From Candidatus Lindowbacteria bacterium RIFCSPLOWO2_12_FULL_62_27 (GTDB lineage: Bacteria; Lindowbacteria; 2-12-FULL-62-27): 24,719 bases of DNA. The translations under genes and the position numbers were made by a program. Positions 15,569-24,600 of this stretch are shown here, in pieces. A model generated the notes under the pieces. It was not told where the DNA came from and made no database searches. It saw nothing but the letters and a program-made list of their open reading frames with translations. Each line of letters opens with the position of its first letter. Within the stretch, counting starts at the first letter, position 1. The stretch spans positions 1 through 24,719 of the forward strand of contig MFPR01000018.1 of NCBI GenBank assembly GCA_001784175.1, in the 5' to 3' direction.

Positions 15569-16466
15569 ATTCGATCCGGACGAGCCGGGCTTCCTTTTTG
15601 GCGGCGCTTTCGTAGATGCACTGGCGGATGGCGGCGAGGGCGCGGTTGTCGAGTTCGAGGTATCCAGAGGAGCGGTCGATTTCGGCCTGGGAGATGAATC
15701 CGTTTTCGGCGATGAGGACTTTAAGGATGACGTCGACGCGTGGTTCCTGGATGTCGAGGTTGGGCGGCGGCTCGGGTTTGACCAGTTTCAGGATCCTCCG
15801 CCGGGCCGTCTCACCGGCCGGTCGAGCGTCACCGGAGGATGCGGCGGGCGGGGCGACGGTGGGCCGGGCCGCGACGGCGGGCGTCCACTGGACCTGGTCG
15901 AGATCGATTTTATCGGGCGCGTCAAAGGGAATTTCGACATAATCGATATTGACCTCGACTTTGGCGAGCGCGGCCGCCGGGACGTACTCGCCGGGAGGCG
16001 TCTGGACCGCGGTCGTCTGGGCGGGCGCCGGGGGCTCGTAGGCCTGCTTGCGTTCAATGTCGATCAGCTCGACCTGTTCGGACCGGACGAATTTGGCGAC
16101 GTTTTTGTCGCGGAGCCGAACCTCATCGTCGCGGCCGGACCGCCGAAGGGCCGTCTGGGGCTGGATCTCGGGCATGTCGAGCTTGAACTTCTTCTCGATG
16201 ATCCGCCCGATTTTCCGGCGGGGCGCGGCGGCCGGGAGCGTGGGCGCCGTCGCCTGCGCGAGGCCGGGCCTGGGTTTGGGCGGCATGGCCGGCCGCGAAG
16301 GGAATGCGGGGACGGTGCGGATGTGGACATCGATGGCGGCGGGCCGGACGGCGCGCAGGTGCGTTTTGGCGACAGACCAGAAGACGAGGACGAGGGCCGT
16401 GTGAAGGACGAGCGAAAGGCCGACGTACCGGTTGAGGCGCGGTCCGCGGCCGCCGAGGTAAAACAT
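15558..16466 (-). CDS. tonB: TonB-family energy transducer
   Basis: 302 residues. The short cytoplasmic N-terminus is followed by one membrane anchor at about 14-33 (YVGLSLVLHTALVLVFWSV). Residues 35-215 are an extended Pro/Ala-rich and charged periplasmic spacer. The C-terminal domain (about 220-302) has the TonB pattern of strand-forming VDVILKVLIAENGFISQAEI, then SSGYLELDNRALAAIRQC and final RIEYVF. It lacks the YP motif of enterobacterial TonB. TonB transmits ExbBD motor energy to outer-membrane partners. The start is one base after the exbD stop, and its end overlaps the TPR gene by 11 bases, so the three are likely translated together. A TolA-like role is possible but the C-terminal domain favours TonB. 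Confidence 0.88.
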   Translation of the reverse strand: MFYLGGRGPRLNRYVGLSLVLHTALVLVFWSVAKTHLRAVRPAAIDVHIRTVPAFPSRPAMPPKPRPGLAQATAPTLPAAAPRRKIGRIIEKKFKLDMPEIQPQTALRRSGRDDEVRLRDKNVAKFVRSEQVELIDIERKQAYEPPAPAQTTAVQTPPGEYVPAAALAKVEVNIDYVEIPFDAPDKIDLDQVQWTPAVAARPTVAPPAASSGDARPAGETARRRILKLVKPEPPPNLDIQEPRVDVILKVLIAENGFISQAEIDRSSGYLELDNRALAAIRQCIYESAAKKEARLVRIEYVF

Positions 16467-16467
16467 C

Positions 16468-16896
16468 CTACCGCACCAGATCCTCTTCGTAGATGACGTC
16501 GAACGCGAAGTCGTAGAACCCGCTTTTGCGCGCGACGGAGATGACCTTCATGATGGCGCCGTAGGGAACGCGGCGGTCGGCCTGGACGGCGACCGTGCGA
16601 GTTTTGAAGGGCACGGCGCGGAGCTTGGCGTAGAGCTGGTTGAGCGAGAGTTCCTCGCGGTCGAGATAGATTTTCTGGTTGTGGTCGATCCCGACGACGA
16701 TTTCGCGGACGGGCGTCTCCTCGGACGTGGCCGAGGGCGGGAGCTGAATGCCGAACTGCGAGGCGGCCTGTCCGAAGCTGGCGGAGAGCATGAAAAAGAC
16801 GATAAGCATGAGGAAGACGTCGATCATCGGCGTGGTATTCAGCATGAAGTCCTCCTGCTCGTCAAAGAGCTGGATGCGTCGCCGGTGCGGTTTCAC
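16468..16896 (-). CDS. exbD: ExbD/TolR-family proton-channel subunit
   Basis: 142 residues. The GTG start at 16896 overlaps the exbB stop (GTGA). A basic N-terminus (MKPHRRRIQLFDEQEDF) is followed by one transmembrane helix at about 24-41. This contains the conserved proton-carrying aspartate at residue 26 in TTPMIDVFLMLIVFFML, matching Asp25 of E. coli ExbD. The periplasmic domain has the usual pattern: VGIDHNQKIYLDREELSLNQL, then AVQADRRVPYGAIMKVI and FDVIYEED. Length is normal for the family. It forms the inner-membrane motor with the adjacent ExbB and couples proton flow to TonB. Confidence 0.93.
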   Translation of the reverse strand: MKPHRRRIQLFDEQEDFMLNTTPMIDVFLMLIVFFMLSASFGQAASQFGIQLPPSATSEETPVREIVVGIDHNQKIYLDREELSLNQLYAKLRAVPFKTRTVAVQADRRVPYGAIMKVISVARKSGFYDFAFDVIYEEDLVR

Positions 16897-17606
16897 CGTT
16901 CGACCCCGCCGCCGGCCGGCTGGATGTGAAAGAGGGCCTTGACGAACCGCGTGATGTACTCGTCGAATTCATTGGCGATGATGTTGGCCCGGGCGCGGAA
17001 AAAGTGAAAGGCGAGATAGAACAGGATGGCGATGAGGAGTCCCTCGGCCGTATTGAGGAGGGACTCGTAGACGCCGGCCGCGACGAACTCGGTCGAGGTC
17101 GTTCCCTGCATGTGGATGTTGCGGAACGCGTTGATCATGCCGGTGACCGTTCCGAGCAGTCCCACGAGGGTGGCGACGTAGGAGAGCACGCCAAGCACGG
17201 CGAGGTAGGAGGTCCGTTCGATCAACTCGTACCGGGCCGTGTCGCTCATTTCCTTTTCGACGACATCGACCCCGCTCGAGGCGACCTCCAGACCCGCGTA
17301 GGTGACGCGGGCGACGGGGATATGCTCGAATCGCTGGCAGAGTTCCCCGATGCCCTGCACGTCGCGCTGTTGGGCGAGCTGGAGGAACTGCTCGCCGAGG
17401 GATCGCGGCAGGATTTTGCCGCCGCGGAGCGCGACCGCTTTCATGAGGATGACCGCGACGCCGACGATGGAGCAGGCGAAGAGGAGCCACAAACAGACCC
17501 CGCTCTTGGTCAGGACCAGGGTCATCCAGTCTTCCGGCGGCGGAGCGCCCTTCCGAGCCGCCGCCGCTTCGATCAACCAAACCCAATGCAAAGGCACATC
17601 AATCAT
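16893..17606 (-). CDS. exbB: ExbB/TolQ/MotA-family proton-channel protein
   Basis: 237 residues from the ATG at 17606. A TTG nine bases upstream is also in frame, but the Shine-Dalgarno GAGGAGGG (17616-17623) sits ten bases from the ATG and directly against the TTG, so the ATG is preferred. Three membrane helices lie at about 35-57, 132-155 and 183-203. Family motifs are VGLLGTVTGMINAF (148-161) and VYESLLNTAEGLLIAI (179-194), including the Thr/Ser positions lining the proton path. An N-terminal extension of about 30 residues (HWVWLIEAAAARKGAPPPED) precedes the first helix. The stop overlaps exbD by four bases. ExbB pentamers surround an ExbD dimer in the inner membrane. Confidence 0.93.
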   Translation of the reverse strand: MIDVPLHWVWLIEAAAARKGAPPPEDWMTLVLTKSGVCLWLLFACSIVGVAVILMKAVALRGGKILPRSLGEQFLQLAQQRDVQGIGELCQRFEHIPVARVTYAGLEVASSGVDVVEKEMSDTARYELIERTSYLAVLGVLSYVATLVGLLGTVTGMINAFRNIHMQGTTSTEFVAAGVYESLLNTAEGLLIAILFYLAFHFFRARANIIANEFDEYITRFVKALFHIQPAGGGVER

Positions 17607-17615
17607 GTTGTCCAA

Positions 17616-17623
17616 CCCTCCTC
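17616..17623 (-). promoter_or_regulatory. Ribosome binding site of exbB
   Basis: GAGGAGGG on the minus strand, with GGAGG ten bases before the ATG at 17606. It starts inside the end of the PorV-like gene's 19-base downstream gap and decides between the ATG and the upstream TTG. Confidence 0.7.
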
Positions 17624-17625
17624 TT

Positions 17626-18567
17626 TCAGTTCTTCCCGTACCGGAACGTGAGCGTCATCCGGTGCGTGTTGCCGAGATCGCCGTAGGGGACGTAGGCATA
17701 GTCGAAGTGCAGGGAGCTGACGTCAATGCCGAATCCCGCGGTGAGGCCGTCGTCGAGGTCGTTTTCGGTGCTGTAGCCGGCCCGGAGCGCCAGGAGTTTC
17801 ATGGGCCGGTATTCGAGGCCGACGTTGTACTCGAACGGCGCGTCCCTGCGTTTCAGCGCGTCGGCGCCGATCTGCAGGCGATACTCGAACAGATGCCAGG
17901 CGGCACCCATGCGGTACGTAAAGGGCATGGGATCGGCCTGTTTGACGAAGGTGATCCGGCTGCCGAGATTCTGGATCGCCGCGCCGAGGAACAGCCCCTC
18001 GACGCCGGTCTGCTGGATCATCCCGAAATCAAATCCGACGGCCTTGGCCTTCTCATCCGATAATTTCTCGCGCATGGCCTTGATTGTCAACCCGACGCCG
18101 AGTTTCTTCGTGCGCCGGTGCGCGAGGGTGAAAGCAAGGATCTGGTCGCCGCCGCGAATCGTGCCGATCGGAAACCCCGTGAGGTCCCGGCCTTCGATCT
18201 TGCCGTAGTCGAGCACCGATCCCGAAAAGGCGATGGCCGTGCGGTCGGACATCGGCAGGCCGTAGCCGACATGGCTGTACTTCATATCGACCAGCCAGTT
18301 GGTGTAGGTCATGGTCAGCTCCTTGTCGTGAATCTTGAGCAGCCCGGCCGGATTTCCGTAGACGGCGTTGACGCCGTCCGGAATCGCCGTCATGGTCCGG
18401 CCCATCGCGACGGCCCGCGTTCCGACATCGATCTTGAGAAACGCCAGGCCCGACGTGCCGGCCTTGCGGTGGATCCCGCCGGCCACGGCCGGCGTGGCGA
18501 TCGCGAGGAGCGCCACGAGGACCCAGTACCAGCGGAGCCAGCGATGTTCATCCGTTGGATCACGCAT
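17626..18567 (-). CDS. PorV/PorQ-family (UPF0164-like) outer-membrane protein
   Basis: 313 residues from the ATG at 18567, with signal peptide RWLRWYWVLVALLAIATPAVA|GG. The mature N-terminus carries the family signature (GTSGLAFLKIDVGTRAVAMGRTMTA split around IPDGVNAVYGNPAGL). Amphipathic strands of a FadL/PorV-type barrel follow and end in HFDYAYVPYGDLGNTHRMTLTFRYG. In Bacteroidota PorV is an outer-membrane carrier of the type IX secretion system, shuttling cargo with C-terminal domains; PorQ is related. The gene lies 34-64 bases after a cargo-like giant protein gene and 19 bases before exbB. An alternative ATG at 18597 would add ten residues and also has a ribosome binding site. PorV identity is family-level only. 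Confidence 0.82.
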   Translation of the reverse strand: MRDPTDEHRWLRWYWVLVALLAIATPAVAGGIHRKAGTSGLAFLKIDVGTRAVAMGRTMTAIPDGVNAVYGNPAGLLKIHDKELTMTYTNWLVDMKYSHVGYGLPMSDRTAIAFSGSVLDYGKIEGRDLTGFPIGTIRGGDQILAFTLAHRRTKKLGVGLTIKAMREKLSDEKAKAVGFDFGMIQQTGVEGLFLGAAIQNLGSRITFVKQADPMPFTYRMGAAWHLFEYRLQIGADALKRRDAPFEYNVGLEYRPMKLLALRAGYSTENDLDDGLTAGFGIDVSSLHFDYAYVPYGDLGNTHRMTLTFRYGKN

Positions 18568-18573
18568 ATTCAT

Positions 18574-18613
18574 CCCCTCCTTTACTTTATCGGTCATTTT
18601 CGTTCACTCCTTT
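18574..18613 (-). promoter_or_regulatory. Two tandem ribosome binding sites before the PorV-like gene
   Basis: AAAGGAG (18607-18613) lies nine bases before the ATG at 18597. AAAGGAGG (18576-18583) lies eight bases before the in-frame ATG at 18567. Both are good sites; the second gives the more normal signal-peptide length. Confidence 0.65.
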
Positions 18614-18631
18614 CATGTTCTGACAGTCCAT

Positions 18632-21600
18632 TTATTTGATCACCATCACTTTCCCGATCTTGCGCGCGCCGCCGCCTTCGATCATGTAAATGTACACGCC
18701 GCTGGCGACGCTGATGCCGTGCTTGTTGGTCGCGTCCCACACGGCGCGGCCGGTGCCGACGACCATGTCGATCTCGTCGACGATCTGGCCCGACACGTCA
18801 TAGATGCGGATCCGGGCGCCGTCCGGCAGGTTATCGAAGAAGACCTGCGTATGGCCGAGGCCGCTGTTGGGCTTGAAGGGATTGGGATAGGCGATAGCGT
18901 TATCGACCGTGGCGGCCGGCGCGCGCCCGAGGACGGCGAAGATGGTCAGGTGGTTCACGACGGCTTCGACGTAGTTCATCTTGTCGTTCACGGTGAAGGT
19001 CGGCTCGATCTTCCATCGGCTGGTGATGACGTCGACGAAGTACGGCGCGAGGCTCTTTTCCCGGATGGTGGTGCGGTCGATGATGCCGTCCGCGTCGGTA
19101 TCGCCATACTGCATGATAATGCTGACATTTTTATCGAATTTGGTCTTCGCGACGTCGTTCTTGTAGACCTGGATCGACACCTCGCTGTGCGCCTCGTTGT
19201 CGGTCAGGTAGATGGGGGTGACGCCCGGAATGAGATTGAGGACGCTGTTGGCCGAAGTGACGAGGGTCTGGTCCGCGACGCTCATTTCGCGGAAGATCGC
19301 GAGCGCGATCCGGTCGGAGTCGCCGACTTCGCTCGCGTCGAAGATCGCCGTCACGCGGTTCTGGGTGCGCGCCCCGTTGATCACGTCCTGCTTGCTGGTC
19401 GCCAGCGTGAACTTCTGGCCGGGGCGGATGCGGATGAAAGGCTCAAAGAGGAAGTTGCCGACCGTGACGCGCGCGATGAAGTCGGTCGATTCGGTGGCGG
19501 AGGGATAGACGAATCGGACCACGCCGTTGACGAAGGTTTCGGTGGCGCTGACGAAATTGGCGGCGGGGCTGCCGTCGACGATCTCGATGGCGGCGCGGAT
19601 GTCCCTGAGGAAGGTATTGACCGCGCCGGTTTCGCTGAGGAGGTAGAGCACGATATCGGTCGTATTGACCTGCGGCTCGATGCTGAGCTTGATGCCGAAG
19701 ACGAAGTTGCCGAGCTGGAAGATCTCGACCGTGTCGCTGACGAAGGTATCGAGGCCGGAGTCGGGGTCGACGTAGACGAAGTAGGCGGTGTCGGCGTTCC
19801 GGAAGAGAAGTTTGCCGTCGTCGAAGACCGCCGTATCGGTCCCGGTGTCGTACTTGTAGAGGAGCTGGACGCCGTCCGGCGCGCGGAAGATGCCGGCGTG
19901 GGCGGCGATTTCGGTCAGGACGACGATTTCGGAGTCGCCGGTGCCTTCGATGATCACGCGGACCGACACCGTTTCGATGGTGATCGCGGACTTGTTCTGG
20001 TTGGTGTCGGTCACCTCGATGTACATGCGGTCGTGGAAGGAGGCGTCGTAGTTGGTGACCGTGATGTTGTTGGTGTCGGTGAACCGCCCGCCGGACTTGA
20101 CCGACGGCTGGGAGATGCCGGCGGTGTCGAATCCGAATTCGAGGTTATAGGTGTCGCGATAGCCGGCCATGACGATGTCGAGGCCGCCGATCAGCGTGAG
20201 CTTGCTGTCGCCGGGCACGACGGACGCGCGAGGGCCGGTTTCGGTCGGGAGCGTGACGAGCGCGCGGAAGACGAAGGCGCTGCGGTCGAGTTCCCAGAGG
20301 GTCACGAACTCGGTGTCGAGGTAGTTCGTGTCGAAAGCCGACGAGGGCGAGTCGAGGTCGCGGAAGCTGTTGATGGCGATGGTGACCGAGTCGATGAAGT
20401 TCAGGTCGAGGTTGTAGTCGGAGTCGGTGACCTCGACGAAGACCGAATCGCCGATCGCGTAGGTGTCCGCGTCGATCCAGCCGCCCGGACCCTGGCGGAG
20501 GAGCCGCACGAAGGCCTTGGATGCGACGGGCAGGAGGATGGCGCTGTCGGTGGAACCCTCGAACACGAAATAGTTGTCGTCGTAGCGGACGAAGATCGTG
20601 TCATAGAGCGGTGCGTTGAGGATGCCGTCCTGTGCGGCCGGGCCGGTGTCAATCGCGAGTCCGGCCGTAGAATCGTTGTTGAAGGATCCGGAGAAGAAGG
20701 TCCCCCAAGGCGTGGCGGACGAGTCGAGCGTTTCAGACAGCACGACCCGTTCGCTGTCGCCGCCGGTGGCTGCGAAGACGTAGACGACCACCGTATCCTG
20801 GAAATTCGTGAAGCCGCGCTGGTCGGAGTCGTTGACCGTGATGAAGATCCGGCGGTTCGTGTTGTAGTTGGCGCGGTCGAGCCGGACGGCCGACTGGGTC
20901 GGCTGGAAGATGACCGCCCGGGTGTCGTAGGAGGTCGAGGTGTCGGCGATGCTCCAGTAGGCGACGAGGATGGAATCGCCGGGCCGGACGGTGAGGACGC
21001 GGTTGAAGGCCTGGATCGGATAGGCGGTTTCGGACGCGAGGAGCGTGTTGACCGAGCCGGGGTTATTGGTGAAGAGCTCGGGGTTATTGCTGAAGATGCC
21101 GGTGGTCTCGCCGGTTTCGGTCAGCCAGAGGATTTCGGTGTCGCCCACGGTGGGAGACATGACAGTGCACATGACGACCTCGCGTACGCTCTGGTTGATG
21201 TTGAGCGAGAAGTCGCGGACCGTGAGGGTGATCGTGTCGAGCGAGAAATAGAACGTGTCGTCAAAGGCGATCTTGCCGGCGGACTTGATGATGGCCGAGT
21301 CGAAGTCGCTGTCGGACGGATCGTCGTTGTCGACGTACATGAAGTAGACCGAGTCGCCCTCCTGCCATTTGAGCTGGCCGTCGTTGAGGCTCGCGCCGAT
21401 GATGGTGTCCGACCCGAGGATCTTGTCGGTGCGGAACACGCCGGAGGTATCGGTGGTTTCAGTGAGGACAAAGACCTCGGTTTCGCGCAGGGCGCCGTTG
21501 TTGGCCGGATCGCCGATCACGACGGTGATGGTGATCGTGTCGCGGGCGTAGGGGTTCTCATTTTCGTCCGTGTCGGTGATCTGGACCGTGAAGAACTCGA

Positions 21601-24600
21601 TGCGGACGTAGGTGTCGCGCCGGAGGAGGAACACGCTGTCGTAGAAGTCGGCGAGGGACGGGACGCCGCGGTAGATGAGGGCGGTGTCAAGCCCGCTGTC
21701 CGTCCCGGCCACGCTGTCGACGTACTGGACCGAGACCGTGTCGAAGTTGGCCGCGAGGAGGACGCGGGAGGAGTCCGAGGGATTCGTGATGGTGTCGGAG
21801 ATCCATATCTGCCCGCGCCAGATTTCGCTGTCGCTGCGAACCTCCGTCAACCAGACGTACTCGCTGTCGCCGGTCTGGGGCACCTGGATGAGGACGAGGA
21901 TGGCCTCGGTCTCCTGCGGGTCGACGTTCATGTCCTCGTCGACGACCTCGATGAGGAGGCTGTCATGGCCGGTCGTGCGGTCGTGTCCGGTGCCGAAGAC
22001 GTCGGTGTCCAGACCATCGGCGAGGAGCCGGAGCCTCGCGGGCTTGGCGGATTCGCCGACGTAGGCGGTGTCCTCGGCCTCGGCCCAGACGCCGACCTGA
22101 TCGAAGTACTCGACGAGGAGGGTATCGCCACGCCCGGCGAGGAGCTTGCCGTTGCCGAATCCCGTGGCGAACATGGTATCGGAGAGGAGGAGCCCGCTCA
22201 TGTCGATGCGGAAGACGCCGCTGGTTTCGGAGGTTTCGGTCAGGACGATCGTTTCCGTATCGATGAGGATCTTGTCGGTACGGTTGGCGTTCCAGCTCGT
22301 CACGTAGACCAGAACCGTGTCCCGGGTCTGCGGGTTGAGGTTCGCGTCGATGTCCGACACTTCGAGGCCCATCGTGTCCGGCAAGAGGAAGGTGTCGCCG
22401 TTGTCGAACGCGAAGAAGGCGACGGACTCGGCGGTCGTGATTTCGAGCGCGAGGGCCGTGTCGAAGGCGGTATCCGTGCCGAAGTTCGGGTCGGTGTAGG
22501 CCACGTGCAGGGTATCGGACCGGCCCCAACTGATGATGCCGTCGCCGGCCAGCGGGAGTTTGGTGTCGGTGAGGACCACGGTATCGCTGCGGAAGATGCC
22601 GGTCGTCTGGCCGGACTCGGTGAGGAGGAGGACCTCGGTGTCGATGATGATGTTGTAGGCGTTGTCCGAAACAAAGACCGTGACCGTGGTCGTTTCGACG
22701 CTCTGCGGGTTGCGGTTCTCGTCCGTGTCATGGACAGCGACGTAGAGGTAGTCCCGGGTGAAGTAGGTATCGACCTCGTCGCCAAACGCCTGATCCTCGT
22801 ACAGGACCACGCGGGCCGGCGTGCGGATTTCGATCGCCAGCGCCGTATCGAATCCGACGTCCGTCCCGTCGGTCGCGTCGACATAGAGGACGTGGGTCGT
22901 GTCGTTGAGGCCCCACGAGAGGATGCCGTCCCCGGGCACAGGGGAGACGGTATCGGTGAGGACGATGGCGCCGCTCAGGAAGATGCCGCCGGTTTCGGAC
23001 GACTCCGTCAGGATGATGGTTTCGGAATCGACGATTTCGCTGTTCGTGTCGTTGCCGACGCGGACGACGACGAAGATCGTGTCCTTGACGTGCGGGTTGC
23101 GGTTTTCGTCCGTGTCCTGCACCAGGATGTACATGACGTCCTTGGTCAGATAAGTGTCCACGTCGTCGGTGTAGGCCGAGTCCTCGTACAACTGGATCGC
23201 CATCCGCGTCCCTGTCTCGAGGGCGAGGGCCGTGTCGACCGCGACTTCGCTCAGGCCCGTGATGTCGGTGTACGTCACGTGCAGGGTGTCGGTGCGACCC
23301 CAGCTCATGCGCGTATTTTCGACCACCGGGAATTCCGTGTCGGTCAGGGCGAGCGCGTCGCTCAGGAAGACGCCCGACGTCTCGCCGCTTTCGGTCAGGA
23401 CCAGCGTCTGCGTGTCGATCACAAGTCCCTCGAGGCTGATGCCGGCGCTGAGGGTCCCTTCCGTCGTGCCGTTGCCGACGAAGACGGTGACCTGGACCGT
23501 ATCCTTCATCTGCGGGTTGCGGTTCTCGTCCGTGTCGTGGACCGCGATGTAGGTCACATCTCTTGTGTAGAAGGTGTCGACCTCGTCCCCGTAGGCCGTG
23601 TCCTCGTAGAAGACGGCGCGGGCGACGGTCGGGATTTCAATCGCGAGGGCGGTATCGGCGCTCGAGTCCGTGGACGTGTGGACGTCCACATATTTGACAT
23701 GGATCGTGTCCTGCCGGCCCCAGCTCACCCGGCCGTCCTCGACCGCCGGATAGAGCGTGTCGGTCAGGACCACCGTATCGCTGCGGAACACCGCACTCGT
23801 CTCCGCGCTCTCCGTCAGCACCAGCGTCTGCGTGTCGATCACCAGTCCCTGCGCGTGCGACCCTTCGGCGTAGCCGTTGCCCACGAAGATCGTGACCGTG
23901 ATCGTGTCTTTGAGCTGCGGGTTCCGGTTCTCGTCCGTGTCGCTCACCTGCACGTACATCACGTCCCGCGTGAGGTAGGTATCGACCTGATCGGCGAATG
24001 CGACGTCCTCGAAGAATTCGGCGACGCTCTGGATCGGCGAGTCCACCACCAAGGCCGTGTCCCAGCTCGAATCGCTGATCCCCACATTCGCGTCCACGTA
24101 CACCACGTGCAGCGTGTCGAACAATCCCGCCGCCAACCGCCCGTTCTCCACCCCGATCGGATACTCCGTGTCCGCCAGCGTCACGTTCCCGCTCCGGAAC
24201 ACCGCGCTCGTCTCCCCCGCCTCCGTCAAAATGATCGTCTCCGTGTCCAGAATCAGGCCCTGCGCGCTCGCCCCTTCCGCGATCCCGTTCGCCACGTACA
24301 CCGTCACCGTCACCGTGTCGCGCTGCTGCGGGTTGCGGTTCTCGTCCTGGTCCCGCACCTCGATCCACACCAGCTCCTGCCTCGGCCAGTACGTGTCCAC
24401 CGCGTCCGTAAATCCGCTGTCCTCGTAAAACTGCACCACGCTCGCCGTCGCGCTGTCCACCACCAATGCCGTGTCAATCCGAACGTCGCTTACGTCGTTC
24501 GTGTCCGCGTACACCACGTGCATCGTGTCAAACAGCCCCACCGCCAGCACGCCGTTCTGCGCCGCCAGCGGATACTCCGTGTCCACCACCGCGATCGCGC

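Noticed and set aside
13109-15697. 862-codon open frame on the plus strand opposite the TPR gene
   Set aside because: It is the mirror of a GC-rich, TPR-coding strand. The product is Gly/Glu/Arg-rich without motifs, while the minus frame has a signal peptide and clear TPRs.
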